64,000 nucleotides of DNA from Jonesia denitrificans DSM 20603 (GTDB lineage: Bacteria; Actinomycetota; Actinomycetes; Actinomycetales; Cellulomonadaceae). Below, one piece after another: positions 41,377 to 51,531 of this stretch. The notes under the pieces are model-generated. The model ran no database searches and was not told where the DNA came from. It was given only the letters and a program-made list of their open reading frames with translations. The first letter of the stretch is position 1. Each line of letters opens with the position of its first letter. Made by a program: the position numbers and the translations under genes. The stretch is from the NCBI RefSeq assembly GCF_000024065.1, contig NC_013174.1, forward strand, positions 1,550,001 through 1,614,000. Direction: 5' to 3'.

Positions 41377-42801
41377 ATGTTCACAACCCCCGAGGAAGCC
41401 ATTGCTTTCCTGAAGGACGAGAACGTCGAGTTCGTCGACGCGCGCTTCTGCGACCTGCCGGGACAGATGCAGCACTTTAACGTTCCGACCGACCAGTTCG
41501 ACGAGGCCGCCTTCACTGACGGCATGATGTTTGATGGTTCGTCGATCCGCGGTTTTCAAGCGATCCACGAATCCGATATGAAGCTCGTACCAGATGTCAC
41601 TAGCGCCTACATTGACCCGTACCGTCAGCGCAAAACACTGGTTGTGAACTTCTCAATTGTTGACCCGTTCACTGGTGAGCCGTACTCCCGCGATCCTCGC
41701 AATGTGGCACAGCGCGCGGAAGCGTACCTCAAGTCCACCGGTATTGCTGACACCGTGTTCTTCGGCCCAGAGGCCGAGTTCTATGCCTTTGATGGCATCC
41801 GTTACCAAACCACTCCCGGTTCCACCCTGTACGAAATTGAGTCCAGCACTGCTGCCTGGAACATGGGGCGCGAAGAAGAAGGCTTCAACAAGGGGTACAA
41901 AACTCGGACCAAAGGTGGGTACTTCCCTGTCTCCCCCCTCGACCACTTCGCTGACTTCCGTGACGAGATCTGCGCTGATCTCGCATCGGTGGGGCTCGCT
42001 GTTGAGCGAGCACACCACGAGGTAGGTACTGCGGGCCAGCAGGAAATTAACTACCGCTTCAACACGCTGACTTCAGCAGGCGATGACCTCATGAAGTTTA
42101 AGTACGTGGTGAAGAACGCCGCCTGGAAGATGGATAAAACTGTCACCTTCATGCCAAAGCCAATTTTTGGTGACAACGGTTCAGGTATGCACTGCCACCA
42201 GTCGCTGTGGAAAGACGGCAAGCCACTGTTCTTCGACGAGAAGGGCTACGGCGGTTTGTCTGACCTGGCACGTTGGTACATTGGCGGTTTGTTGAAGCAC
42301 GCACCAGCCGTACTTGCGTTCACGAACCCTTCGATCAACTCCTACCGCCGGTTGGTTCCAGGCTATGAAGCACCGGTGAACCTGGTGTACTCGGCCCGTA
42401 ACCGTTCAGCCGCGATCCGTATACCCATCACAGGGAGCAACGCGAAAGCAAAGCGTGTGGAGTTCCGCGTTCCTGACCCCACAGCGAACCCTTACCTGGC
42501 GTTCTCTGCGCAGCTTCTTGCAGGTCTTGATGGGATCAAGAACCGTATCGAGCCACCAGAGCCAATCGACAAGGACCTGTACGAGCTTCCTCCAGAGGAG
42601 TACACCCAAATCGCTAAGGTGCCTGAATCTTTGGGTGAAGCCCTTGACGCGTTGGATGCTGACCACGACTTCCTCACTGTGGGTGATGTTTTCCCTGAAG
42701 ACCTCATTCAAGCGTGGATTGCGTACAAGCGGGAAAAGGAACTAGAGCCGATGAGCTTGCGTCCTCACCCTTACGAGTTTGAGCTGTACTACGACGTGTA
42801 A
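41377..42801 (+). CDS. glnA: glutamine synthetase type I
   Basis: Makes glutamine from glutamate, ammonia and ATP as a dodecamer. [10 protein letters not shown] near the N-terminus, [12 protein letters not shown], the ATP motif [18 protein letters not shown] and [13 protein letters not shown] are intact. Tyr 402 in [10 protein letters not shown] is the adenylylation site, and the modifying enzyme glnE is 1.5 kb away. 474 residues. AAGGAG lies 7 nt before ATG 41377. Controlled by the GlnR-type box upstream. Confidence 0.96.
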   Translation: MFTTPEEAIAFLKDENVEFVDARFCDLPGQMQHFNVPTDQFDEAAFTDGMMFDGSSIRGFQAIHESDMKLVPDVTSAYIDPYRQRKTLVVNFSIVDPFTGEPYSRDPRNVAQRAEAYLKSTGIADTVFFGPEAEFYAFDGIRYQTTPGSTLYEIESSTAAWNMGREEEGFNKGYKTRTKGGYFPVSPLDHFADFRDEICADLASVGLAVERAHHEVGTAGQQEINYRFNTLTSAGDDLMKFKYVVKNAAWKMDKTVTFMPKPIFGDNGSGMHCHQSLWKDGKPLFFDEKGYGGLSDLARWYIGGLLKHAPAVLAFTNPSINSYRRLVPGYEAPVNLVYSARNRSAAIRIPITGSNAKAKRVEFRVPDPTANPYLAFSAQLLAGLDGIKNRIEPPEPIDKDLYELPPEEYTQIAKVPESLGEALDALDADHDFLTVGDVFPEDLIQAWIAYKREKELEPMSLRPHPYEFELYYDV

Positions 42802-42825
42802 GTCGAACGCTTGGCAGTTGGCGTG

Positions 42826-42863
42826 ACGGCGGCGGGATACCTGTGTGGTGATCCCGCCGCCGT
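42826..42863 (+). terminator. terminator of glnA
   Basis: 13-bp stem ACGGCGGCGGGAT / ATCCCGCCGCCGT with a 12-nt loop, followed by TGTGTTGTT. Confidence 0.8.
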
Positions 42864-42962
42864 TGTGTTGTTCCCGCTGTTCACCACGAAAAAAGTGGCA
42901 TTACGGTGGTAGGTTCAGATCAGTACTGGCCGTTTAGTGTCTGTTGAGGGTAAGGATCTCTT

Positions 42963-44330
42963 GTGGTTCTGCAGCGACTTTCTTCTGTGGCGTCTCGTGT
43001 GAGGTCGGGTGTGCGTCGTCTTGTGATGGATCCTCACGACGCACAGTCCACCGGTGGTGCGGATAGGCAGGCGTCGGTGGCTGGTGTGACTGGTTCGCAG
43101 GGGACAGAGGCTGGCTACCTGCCTGCGTCGGCATACGAGGTCGAGTACACCGGCGATTGGTTCACTTCCCCTCACCCGCCGAAGTGGTTTGCCAAAGCAC
43201 TGTGGTTGACGGTTCTTGTGGTGTTCCTTGCCATTTTTTTGTGGCGTGCCATGGGTTCACTGACTGGCCTGTTCATTAATCTGGTGATCGCACTGTTTTT
43301 GTCATTGGCTTTGGAGCCGATGATTGTGTGGCTTGTTCGCCATGGGTGGCGCCGTGGTGGTGCTACGGCTGTCACGTTGTTCGGTTCCCTGATTGCAGTG
43401 ATTGGTTTGGTGTCCGTGTTTGGCCGCATGTTCATTGAACAGGCGACACAACTGGTGCGAACCCTGCCGGATATGTATGAGTCCATTGCGGCGTGGATTG
43501 AGAAAAGGACCCAGTATGACGTCCCTGAAATGAGTCAGCTCCAACGGCAGCTGATTGATCAGATCGGGTCAGCCGAGGCAGCGAACCAAGCGCTAGCTAT
43601 TGGCGCCGGGTTGGTGTCATTCCTGTTCAACTTGTCTGTTGTCCTGCTTGTGGCCTACTACTTGTCAGCTGCAGGGCCAAGGTTCCGGGCGTCGATTTGT
43701 GCGTGGTTGAGCCCAGCGCATCAAACTGAGGTGCTGCGTTTGTGGGACATTACGCAACGCAAAATTGCGGACTACATCAACTCACGGGTGTTGCTTGCGG
43801 CGATATGTTCGTTCTTTACCGCCATTTTTCTTCAGATCATTGGGGTTCCCTACGCACTCCCTCTCGCGGTGTTCACCGGGGTGGTTTCACAGTTTGTTCC
43901 GACGATTGGTACCTACATTGGTGGGGCGCTCCCCATCGTGTTCGCGTTGACAACAGGTGACCTCACGGACGCAGTCGCAATTCTCATTTTCATTGTTGTC
44001 TACCAGCAGGTGGAGAACCTCTGGTTGTCTCCAAAAATCTCCGCCCGCGCTTTAGAACTCAATCCAGCTGTCGCCCTGATTGTGGTCCTTGGATTCGGGG
44101 CAGTGTTTGGTGCGTTGGGTGCGTTCCTTGCTTTGCCGGTGGCCGCAACGATCACAGCGATCGCGTCAACATATTTGCGGCGTCACGAACTTATTGACTC
44201 CGACATGTTGCGCGACCCGCGGTCAGCATCAGCAACCCAACGGGTTGACCAGAGCGGCGACACAACACCGCTTTCGGACCAGAGGTCTACTCCCCCGGCG
44301 CCCACACAACCACAGCAATCCGGCGAGTGA
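42963..44330 (+). CDS. AI-2E family transporter
   Basis: 455 residues with about eight helices, in the pattern of the AI-2E (UPF0118/PerM) family: paired helices WLTVLVVFLAIFLWRAMG and LFINLVIALFLSLALEPMIVWL, a soluble stretch (TLPDMYESIAAWIEKR), VLLVAYYLSAAGPRFR, and terminal GVVSQFVPTIGTYIGGALPIVFAL with FIVVYQQVENLWLSPKISARA. Substrate uncertain; the family name comes from one member exporting autoinducer 2. GTG 42963 has AAGGA 8 nt upstream. Converges on glnE with 6 bp between them. Confidence 0.85.
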   Translation: MVLQRLSSVASRVRSGVRRLVMDPHDAQSTGGADRQASVAGVTGSQGTEAGYLPASAYEVEYTGDWFTSPHPPKWFAKALWLTVLVVFLAIFLWRAMGSLTGLFINLVIALFLSLALEPMIVWLVRHGWRRGGATAVTLFGSLIAVIGLVSVFGRMFIEQATQLVRTLPDMYESIAAWIEKRTQYDVPEMSQLQRQLIDQIGSAEAANQALAIGAGLVSFLFNLSVVLLVAYYLSAAGPRFRASICAWLSPAHQTEVLRLWDITQRKIADYINSRVLLAAICSFFTAIFLQIIGVPYALPLAVFTGVVSQFVPTIGTYIGGALPIVFALTTGDLTDAVAILIFIVVYQQVENLWLSPKISARALELNPAVALIVVLGFGAVFGALGAFLALPVAATITAIASTYLRRHELIDSDMLRDPRSASATQRVDQSGDTTPLSDQRSTPPAPTQPQQSGE

Positions 44331-44336
44331 CTTGGG

Positions 44337-47300
44337 CTAGTCAGTTTCCCCGTAGAACAGTCGTTCCATGACGTTGCGGGCTCGCCGCGCTGCCCGAAGG
44401 TAGTCCTCCTCAACGAGGTGGGCTTTGTCTTGGTTGTACCCCATGACACGTCCCACACCCGCCAGTGACAGCCGGTCCTGAGGTAGCACATCAACGTGTG
44501 TCCCTGTTGTGCGCCCATTCCACAACACGTTGGCGTCACGTAAATCTGACGCGAACTGCCAGGCGTGCCGTAATGGTGATGCGTCCTTCGGGCTGACGAT
44601 GCCTGCATCGGTCGCTGCTTGAAGGGCCCGTAATGTTTCGGTTGTGCGCATCCCGTCAACCCGGTACCCATGTTCAAGTTGAAGCAGCTGCACCAACCAC
44701 TCAACGTCACTGATCGCTCCACGCCCCAGTTTCAGGTGGTGTTGAGGGCTGACACCTCGTGGGAGTCGTTCAGCTTCTACGCGCGCTTTGATCCGCCGAA
44801 TTTCCCGCACCGTTGAGGTGGGGACTCCCCCATCTGGGTAGCGCAGCGGGTTGATGAGCTCAATAAACTGGTCCGAGAGGTCATGGTCGCCAGCCACTGG
44901 CCGCGCACGCAGGAGGGCTTGTTGTTCCCACGGTTGCACCCAGCGTTCATAATATTCCCGGTACGCGTCAAGTGACCGCACAAGCGGTCCGCTGCGTCCC
45001 TCTGGGCGAAGGTCAGCATCGATGTCAAGAGTTGGTTCAGGGTTGGGGTCGGTGAGGATTTTCTTCACCGCGGTTGCTAGCGCGAGCGCATATTGGTGGG
45101 CATCTTGGGGGTCATGGCCGGTGTGTGGTTCGTACACAAACATGACATCGGCGTCTGACCCGTACCCCATTTCCCGTCCGCCCATGCGCCCCATGGCGAT
45201 GATGGCGAACTGGGCTGGTGGTTGAGTGCGTTGTTGTTCGAGGGCAACAATGTGTCTCGCGATGCGCAACGCACCATCGACTGTGACGTCCGCAGCGTCG
45301 GTGATTCCGTGGGCGACAGCGCGTGGTTCTGTGAGTCCAAGGAGTTTTGCTGTTGCGGTGCGGGCCAGTTCGCGGCGGCGAATAGCACGGATCAATGTTG
45401 TTGCGGTTGTGGGATCGTCCGCCCTGGTGAGGATCGCGTCGAGTTCCGATGCGAGCCGTTCTTTACTGTGGATGGTGACGTCGACGTCGTTATCGAGCCA
45501 CGCAACGGATTCAGGGGACTTGGAGAGCGCATCGGCAATATAGGTTGAGGTGGACAGCAAGTATGCAAGACGGTAAGCGGCCTGCCCGGAATCACGCAAC
45601 ATTTTCAGGTACCAGTGGGTGGTACCAAGCTCCTCAGAGAGTTTACGGAACGCAAGTAACCCAGCGTCAGGGTCTGCTCCTTCCGCGAACCACCCAATCA
45701 TCACCGGCAGGAGGTGACGTTGGATGGAAGCGCGGCGAGTGACCCCCTCGGTGAGAACAGTGATGTGCCGCATTGCCCCTGCTGGGTCACGGTAACCGAT
45801 GGCTCTTAGGCGAGCTTGGGCAGCCTTCGGCGCGAGGGATGCTTCGTCAGCGGACAGTCGGGCTGTTGCTGGCAGCAGGGGGCGGTAAAAAATGTCTTCG
45901 TGCAGGGAACGCACATCGCGCCGCGTATTTTTCCACGCGTTGACCACAGTGTTTGCGGAGTCTCGGCGCATGTTGAGTGATCTACCCAGGATTTCAAGTT
46001 CTCGTTCCTGGGTGGGGATCAAGTGTGTCCGGTGCATCCTGCGCAACTGAATGCGGTGTTCCATTGCTCGCAGTAGGCGGTAGCAGGCAGCGAGACGTGT
46101 GGCATGCTCCCGTCCAATGTAGCCGCCCTCAGCGAGTTGCTCTAGCGCAGTTAACGTTGTGGAAGAACGGATAGTGTCGTCAGATCGTCCATGGACAAGT
46201 TGGAGAAGTTGGATTGTGAACTCGACGTCGCGCAACCCCCCTTTACCTAGTTTGATTTGCCGTGCAGCTTCTTGGGCGGGGACGTGTTCTTCAACGCGTT
46301 TGCGCATCGCTTGGGCGTCTTCAACGAAGTGGTCACGTTCCACTGCTGTCCACACAAGCGGTGTTACCGCGTCAAGATAGGCAGAGGATAATGCTTGGTC
46401 ACCGGCCACGTGCCGTGCTTTGAGGAGAGCTTGGAACTCCCAGGTTTTCGCCCACCGCTCGTAGTAGGACGTGTGGGATGACAGTGTCCGCACAAGTGGC
46501 CCTTGCTTACCTTCAGGGCGTAACGCGGCGTCGACAGGCCATAGTGCTTGTTCCCCAAATACCCCAGAGCAGGCGTGGACAAGGTCTTGCGCAAGGATGG
46601 TCCCCACCGCACACGCCTCGTCTTCGCTATACCCCTCGTTCGGTTCAACAACATAAATGACGTCAACATCGGAGATGTAGTTCAGTTCATGCCCGCCACA
46701 CTTTCCCATGCCCAAGACGGAAAGGCGAACCTCTTTTCCGTGAGTTGGGTGACGTAACCGGGCAATAGCGAGTGCCGCTTCAAGGGCTCCAGCAGCGAGG
46801 GCTGCGAGTGCGGCAGCAATATCAGGGAGGATGTCGGCGGGTTGGTCATGTGCAAGGTCGGTGGCTGCAACTTTGATGAGGATTCTGCGGTATTCGCGGC
46901 GCATGGCGTCAACGTAGTCATCAGGGTCACACGGTGTTGAGGTGGTGGCACCTGCTAGGGGGATGAGGGAGGTGGGGTCCGCGTGGACTGCTACGAGAAG
47001 AGCGTCGCGGATGTCTTCGTCGGTGAGCAGGGTTGCGGGTGTGTCGTCAAGAACGTCGTCGACGAGTTCTGGGCGGCGGATGACCTCGTCGGTGAGCGCG
47101 GTGGAGTGACCAAAGAGCGCAATAAGGTGACGTAGCCGGTGGTTGACCACTGATTCGCGGGTCGCTGGGGGAACAGGTGGTCCATCGGGTTCCACAAGGT
47201 GGGCCAGGGTGGAGGTTAGTCTCGTCTTTTCGGGCTCTGGTAAACCGAGGATTGTTTCGCAGAGTCGGACGAGCCCAAGGACGGCGTGGTCATGGTCAGC

Positions 47301-47462
47301 TGCGAGCGCGAGAGCGTCCACGAGTGGGTGGTTGGCTGTGATGGGGCCCATGACTGCGGTGAGGGCTGGGTCGTCAAGGAGTGTTTTGGCGCGGCGTGCG
47401 TCTGTGAAGCCGAGGCGAATGAGGCGGTTGTGGAGTGTGGTGGTTCGTGACGGGTCTGCCAT
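44337..47462 (-). CDS. glnE: bifunctional glutamine synthetase adenylyltransferase/deadenylase
   Basis: Adds and removes AMP on the GlnA tyrosine. Two homologous nucleotidyltransferase domains are visible: GMGKCGGHELNYISDVDVIYV with ALRPEGKQGPLVRTLSSHTSYYERWAKTWE in the N-terminal half, and GRMGGREMGYGSDADVMFVYEP with DLRPEGRSGPLVRSLDAYREYYERW in the C-terminal half. 1041 residues, as expected. Downstream of glnA2 in the same leftward unit, with a 27-nt palindrome between them. Confidence 0.95.
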   Translation of the reverse strand: MADPSRTTTLHNRLIRLGFTDARRAKTLLDDPALTAVMGPITANHPLVDALALAADHDHAVLGLVRLCETILGLPEPEKTRLTSTLAHLVEPDGPPVPPATRESVVNHRLRHLIALFGHSTALTDEVIRRPELVDDVLDDTPATLLTDEDIRDALLVAVHADPTSLIPLAGATTSTPCDPDDYVDAMRREYRRILIKVAATDLAHDQPADILPDIAAALAALAAGALEAALAIARLRHPTHGKEVRLSVLGMGKCGGHELNYISDVDVIYVVEPNEGYSEDEACAVGTILAQDLVHACSGVFGEQALWPVDAALRPEGKQGPLVRTLSSHTSYYERWAKTWEFQALLKARHVAGDQALSSAYLDAVTPLVWTAVERDHFVEDAQAMRKRVEEHVPAQEAARQIKLGKGGLRDVEFTIQLLQLVHGRSDDTIRSSTTLTALEQLAEGGYIGREHATRLAACYRLLRAMEHRIQLRRMHRTHLIPTQERELEILGRSLNMRRDSANTVVNAWKNTRRDVRSLHEDIFYRPLLPATARLSADEASLAPKAAQARLRAIGYRDPAGAMRHITVLTEGVTRRASIQRHLLPVMIGWFAEGADPDAGLLAFRKLSEELGTTHWYLKMLRDSGQAAYRLAYLLSTSTYIADALSKSPESVAWLDNDVDVTIHSKERLASELDAILTRADDPTTATTLIRAIRRRELARTATAKLLGLTEPRAVAHGITDAADVTVDGALRIARHIVALEQQRTQPPAQFAIIAMGRMGGREMGYGSDADVMFVYEPHTGHDPQDAHQYALALATAVKKILTDPNPEPTLDIDADLRPEGRSGPLVRSLDAYREYYERWVQPWEQQALLRARPVAGDHDLSDQFIELINPLRYPDGGVPTSTVREIRRIKARVEAERLPRGVSPQHHLKLGRGAISDVEWLVQLLQLEHGYRVDGMRTTETLRALQAATDAGIVSPKDASPLRHAWQFASDLRDANVLWNGRTTGTHVDVLPQDRLSLAGVGRVMGYNQDKAHLVEEDYLRAARRARNVMERLFYGETD

Positions 47463-47489
47463 GGTGTGGGTTCAGTTGGGTGTATGAAG

Positions 47490-47516
47490 CAGGCGCCGGC
47501 ATGATGCCGGCGCCTG
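47490..47516. repeat. 13-bp perfect palindrome between glnA2 and glnE
   Basis: CAGGCGCCGGCAT / ATGCCGGCGCCTG around a single G. It lies 28 nt before the glnE start in the glnA2-glnE direction; may terminate part of the glnA2 message, giving less glnE, or act as an mRNA processing structure. Confidence 0.6.
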
Positions 47517-47523
47517 GTGGTGT

Positions 47524-48858
47524 TTAGAGGACTTGGAGGAGGCGGTTGAGTTCGAATGGGGTGACTTGGCGTGAGTAGTCGTTCCATTCGGCTCGTTTGT
47601 TTTTCAGGAAGTAGTCGAACACGTGCTCACCAAGGACTTCGGCGACGAATTCGGAGCCTTCCATGATGTCGAGGGCCTCGTCGAGGTCTTCGGGCAGTGG
47701 TTTGATTCCCATTGCTCGGCGTTCGGCGTCGGTGAGGTGCCAGACGTCGTCTTCGGTGGCATCGGGGAGTTCGTACCCCTCTTCGATTCCTTTGAGTCCT
47801 GCTGCCAGTGTGATGGCGTAGGCAAGGTAGGGGTTTGCTGCGGTGTCGATGGCCCGGTATTCGATGCGTGTGGAGTTGGATTTTCCGGGTTTGTACATGG
47901 GGACGCGGACGAGCGCTGAACGGTTGTTGTGTCCCCAGCACACGTATGAGGGGGCTTCGGATCCGCCCCACAGGCGTTTGTAGGAGTTGACGTATTGGTT
48001 GGTGACTGCGGTGATTTCGGCGGCGTGGTGCAGGAGACCGGCGATGAATTGTCGCCCTGTTTTGGACAGTTCGTATTGTGCGCCGGGTTCATGGAAGGCG
48101 TTGCGGTCCCCTTCGAACAGGGAGAAGTGGGTGTGCATGCCTGATCCGGGTTGGTCGGCCAGTGGTTTGGGCATGAAGGACGCGAAGACACCTTGTTCAA
48201 GTGCGACCTCTTTGACGACGGTGCGGAATGTCATGAGGTTGTCAGCGGTGGTGAGTGCGTCAGCGTAGCGCAAGTCGATTTCGTTTTGTCCGGGTCCTGC
48301 TTCGTGGTGGGAGAACTCCACGGAGATGGACATGGATTCAAGCATGGTGATGACTTGTCGGCGGAAGTCGTGGCCTGCGGGGCGTGCCACGTGGTCGAAG
48401 TACCCGCCGTGGTCGATGGGGATGAGTGGGCCACCTTTGGTGGGTGTTTCGAACAGGTAGAACTCAACTTCTGGGTGTGTGTAGAAGGTGAAACCTTGTT
48501 CGCTGGCCCGATCCATGGATCGTTTCAGGACGTTTCGGGAGTCGGCGAGCGAGGGTGTGCCGTCTGGGTTGAGGATGTCGCAGAACATCCTGGCGGTCCC
48601 TTGTGTTTCTCCGCGCCAGGGCAGCAAGGAGAATGTTGTTGGGTCTGGGCGCGCGACCATGTCAGCTTCGTAGACCCGGGTGAGGCCTTCGATTGCTGAC
48701 CCGTCGAATCCGATACCTTCGGCGAACGCTGATTCGAGTTCAGCGGGCGCGATGGCCACGGATTTCAGCATCCCTAGTACGTCTGTAAACCAGAGACGAA
48801 TGAAGCGCACGTCGCGCTCTTCCACTGTGCGTAGCACGAACTCTTGCTGCCTATCCAT
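47524..48858 (-). CDS. glnA2: glutamine synthetase-like protein GlnA2
   Basis: 444-residue GlnA homologue. It keeps GFDGSAIEGL, FYTHPEVEFYLF, the ATP-site KPLADQPGSGMHTHFSLF and CWGHNNRSALVRVP. The adenylylation Tyr region of GlnA is replaced (ATEDDVWHLTDAERR), so GlnE should not modify it. In M. tuberculosis the gene is glnA2 next to glnE; streptomycete paralogues at related loci act on polyamines, so activity on ammonia is not proved. ATG 48858 lies 81 bp from the divergent nadE. Confidence 0.9.
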   Translation of the reverse strand: MDRQQEFVLRTVEERDVRFIRLWFTDVLGMLKSVAIAPAELESAFAEGIGFDGSAIEGLTRVYEADMVARPDPTTFSLLPWRGETQGTARMFCDILNPDGTPSLADSRNVLKRSMDRASEQGFTFYTHPEVEFYLFETPTKGGPLIPIDHGGYFDHVARPAGHDFRRQVITMLESMSISVEFSHHEAGPGQNEIDLRYADALTTADNLMTFRTVVKEVALEQGVFASFMPKPLADQPGSGMHTHFSLFEGDRNAFHEPGAQYELSKTGRQFIAGLLHHAAEITAVTNQYVNSYKRLWGGSEAPSYVCWGHNNRSALVRVPMYKPGKSNSTRIEYRAIDTAANPYLAYAITLAAGLKGIEEGYELPDATEDDVWHLTDAERRAMGIKPLPEDLDEALDIMEGSEFVAEVLGEHVFDYFLKNKRAEWNDYSRQVTPFELNRLLQVL

Positions 48859-48927
48859 GGTTTACATCTTGCCTGATAATCGGTGAATCTTCCGAGTGAC
48901 CACGCGAAAAATCTCAAGAAGACGCAA

Positions 48928-48933
48928 TAAGGT
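48928..48933 (+). promoter_or_regulatory. candidate leaderless -10 hexamer TAAGGT
   Basis: Ends 6 nt before ATG 48940. AAGGTGG in the same place could also serve as a Shine-Dalgarno sequence, so the case is ambiguous. Confidence 0.3.
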
Positions 48934-48939
48934 GGTGCT

Positions 48940-50601
48940 ATGACCGATGTGACTGTGGCTATTGCCCAAATTGACACCTGTGTGGGTGACATCGCGGGGA
49001 ACATTGACAAGATTGTTGATTTTGCGGGTGAAGCTGCCCGTCAGGGTGCTGATCTTGTGGTGTTTCCGGAGATGACGATCACGGGTTACCCCATTGAGGA
49101 CCTTGCTTTGCGTGGGTCGTTTCAGCGTGCAGCGGAGCATGGTTTGTCTGTGGTGGCCAAACGGTTGGTGGAAGAAGGCCACGAACACTTGACTGTGATT
49201 CTGGGCACATTGGGTTCGTTGGCGCTCAGTGACCATGTGCAAATGCCTCGCCCTACAAACCGTGCCGTGGTGCTCTCGGGTGGTTCTGTCACTGCCGCGT
49301 ACGACAAACATCACCTGCCAAACTACGGGGTGTTTGACGAATACCGGATTTTTGCTTCTGGGGACACCACGACGGTCATCACTGTGGGTGGACACCGTAT
49401 TGGGCTCGCGATCTGTGAGGACATTTGGCAAGACGGCGGCCCAGTGAAGAACCTGGAAGACGAAAATATTGACCTCCTGGTCACGTTGAATGGTTCCCCG
49501 TATGAAGAAGGCAAACGTCAGCAGCGCATCGACCTGGCTGCACAACGGGCAGCAGCGTTGGGCGCCCCCCTGGTGTATGCGAACCAAGTAGGCGGTCAAG
49601 ACGACCTCGTGTTTGATGGTGGTTCGTTTGTGGTGGGTCCCTCCGGTGCGGTCCTTGCACGCGCCCCCAAGTTTGAGGAGCACCTGCTGCTGTGGACACT
49701 GACTGATAGCCCACATGAGGATCACACCGGTGACGTCACCGAGTTCACTGACCTCGATGAAGAGGTGTACACCGCCCTGGTGACCGGCCTGCAAGGGTAT
49801 GTCCGCAAGAATGGTTTCACCTCGGTTGTGCTTGGTTTATCAGGGGGGATTGACTCTGCCCTTGTTGCCGCGATTGCTGCCGATGCACTCGGTGGCGAGA
49901 ACGTGTACGGGGTGTCCATGCCGTCCAACTATTCCTCGCAACATTCCCAAGACGACGCCGCGGACCTGGCCCAACGGATCGGTGCACACTACCGGGTCCA
50001 GCACATCGCTCCCATGGTTGACGCCTTCCAAAGCCAACTCAACCTCGAAGGGGTCGCGGAGGAAAACCTCCAAGCAAGGGTTCGCGGCATGACGTTGATG
50101 GCGCTCTCGAACTCTGAAGGCCACCTGGTTCTTGCCACCGGCAACAAAACCGAACTAGCCGTGGGCTATTCCACGATCTACGGTGACGCAGTCGGCGGGT
50201 ACGCCCCCATTAAAGACGTCGACAAATCACGGGTTTGGCAACTTTCCCGCTGGCGAAACACTGTGGCAGTGGACCGCGGCGACATCCCCCCGATCCCAGA
50301 ATCCTCGATCACTAAACCGCCCTCGGCTGAGTTACGCCCGGGACAGGTTGATCAAGACTCGCTGCCCCCCTATGACCTGCTCGACCAAGTGCTTGACGCC
50401 CACATCGAACACGAAGAAGGCCGGGAGGAACTCCTCGCGCGTGGCTTCGCCCCTGAGATCGTCGATAAGGTGGTGTCGCTCGTTGATCGCGCTGAATGGA
50501 AACGCCGCCAATATCCGCTTGGACCAAAAGTCACAGCGTTAGCTTTCGGTCGTGATCGTCGCGTCCCGGTCACCTCCCGGTGGCGCGAACCCAACCACTA
50601 A
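48940..50601 (+). CDS. nadE: glutamine-dependent NAD+ synthetase
   Basis: Last step of NAD synthesis. N-terminal nitrilase-type glutaminase domain with triad Glu (VVFPEMTITGYP), Lys (AAYDKHHLPNYGVFDE) and Cys (GLAICEDIW); C-terminal synthetase domain with the PP-loop VVLGLSGGIDSALVAAIA and GNKTELAVGYSTIYGD. 553 residues, the shorter bacterial fused form. Divergent from glnA2. With nadA at 17506 it gives the window two NAD genes far apart. Confidence 0.95.
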   Translation: MTDVTVAIAQIDTCVGDIAGNIDKIVDFAGEAARQGADLVVFPEMTITGYPIEDLALRGSFQRAAEHGLSVVAKRLVEEGHEHLTVILGTLGSLALSDHVQMPRPTNRAVVLSGGSVTAAYDKHHLPNYGVFDEYRIFASGDTTTVITVGGHRIGLAICEDIWQDGGPVKNLEDENIDLLVTLNGSPYEEGKRQQRIDLAAQRAAALGAPLVYANQVGGQDDLVFDGGSFVVGPSGAVLARAPKFEEHLLLWTLTDSPHEDHTGDVTEFTDLDEEVYTALVTGLQGYVRKNGFTSVVLGLSGGIDSALVAAIAADALGGENVYGVSMPSNYSSQHSQDDAADLAQRIGAHYRVQHIAPMVDAFQSQLNLEGVAEENLQARVRGMTLMALSNSEGHLVLATGNKTELAVGYSTIYGDAVGGYAPIKDVDKSRVWQLSRWRNTVAVDRGDIPPIPESSITKPPSAELRPGQVDQDSLPPYDLLDQVLDAHIEHEEGREELLARGFAPEIVDKVVSLVDRAEWKRRQYPLGPKVTALAFGRDRRVPVTSRWREPNH

Positions 50602-50631
50602 CCCCTTGGTGCCCCAAGTCCTTGACACACA

Positions 50632-51468
50632 ATGATTGGATTTCCTGTGACCACGCAACAACCCACCCGGCAACGCTTTCGCGTCCACGACTTTGCCCGC
50701 GCCAAAGCTGAAGCACGCCCACTGACCATGCTGACCGCCTACGACGGTCTTACAGCAAAAATTTTCGACGATGCCGGTATTGATCTGCTTCTCGTGGGAG
50801 ACTCCATTGCGGACAATCTGTTGGGATATGACAACACCATCCCGGTCACCCTCGATGAAATGATCGTGGCCGCACGGTCCGTTGCCCGCGCAACACGGTA
50901 CGCCATGGTCGTTGCAGACTTGCCTTTTGGTTCCTACGAGGCCTCCCCCCGCGATGCTTTTGTATCCGCATCTCGAATGCTCAAAGAATCTGGCGCCCAA
51001 GCAGTAAAGATTGAAGGCGGCGAACGCATCGCAGAACACGTGCGGTTACTGACCCAATCCGGTATCCCCGTTGTGGGCCACTTAGGACTCACCCCTCAGT
51101 CAGAACACATGCTCGGTGGGAAGCGTGTCCAGGCCCGTGATGACGCAGCCGCTGAACAACTCGCCAACGACGCACTCGTGCTCCAAGAAGCAGGGGCCTG
51201 CGCCGTTGTGTTGGAAATGGTTCCCGCCCATGTTGCCGCACGTGTCACCGAAATCCTTGCTGTCCCGACCATCGGGATTGGCGCAGGAACTGAGGTGAAC
51301 GGCCAAGTTCTGGTGTGGACAGACATGGCAGGTATGACTTCGTGGTCACCACGGTTCGCCAAACAATTTGGGCAAGTCGGCCAAGCACTGACCGACGCCA
51401 CCACTGCCTACATTCATGAGGTCCGGTCCGGTCAGTTCCCCGCACCCGAACACACATTCGAACGCTAA
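50632..51468 (+). CDS. panB: 3-methyl-2-oxobutanoate hydroxymethyltransferase
   Basis: First step of pantothenate synthesis (ketopantoate formation). LTMLTAYDGLTAKIFDDAGIDLLLVGDS with metal ligands, VADLPFGSYE, VKIEGGER, VVGHLGLTPQS and PTIGIGAGTEVNGQVLVWTDMAGM are all diagnostic. 278 residues. ATG 50632 has no ribosome binding site; GTG 50647 (TTGGA upstream) is an equally possible start. 30 bp after nadE. No other pan gene is nearby. Confidence 0.93.
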   Translation: MIGFPVTTQQPTRQRFRVHDFARAKAEARPLTMLTAYDGLTAKIFDDAGIDLLLVGDSIADNLLGYDNTIPVTLDEMIVAARSVARATRYAMVVADLPFGSYEASPRDAFVSASRMLKESGAQAVKIEGGERIAEHVRLLTQSGIPVVGHLGLTPQSEHMLGGKRVQARDDAAAEQLANDALVLQEAGACAVVLEMVPAHVAARVTEILAVPTIGIGAGTEVNGQVLVWTDMAGMTSWSPRFAKQFGQVGQALTDATTAYIHEVRSGQFPAPEHTFER

Positions 51469-51490
51469 CCCCTAGCGCATGCCACGACAA

Positions 51491-51526
51491 CCGATGCGTC
51501 CAGCACACCTGTGCTGGACGCATCGG
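51491..51526. terminator. bidirectional terminator between panB and a small SPOR-like gene
   Basis: 17-bp perfect stem (51491-51507 with 51510-51526), arms CCGATGCGTCCAGCACA and its complement, between convergent genes. Confidence 0.8.
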
Positions 51527-51531
51527 CCATG

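Noticed and set aside
48862-49794. 310-codon minus-strand open frame
   Set aside because: Lies wholly antisense to nadE, whose two domains and catalytic residues are intact; composition is that of a codon shadow.
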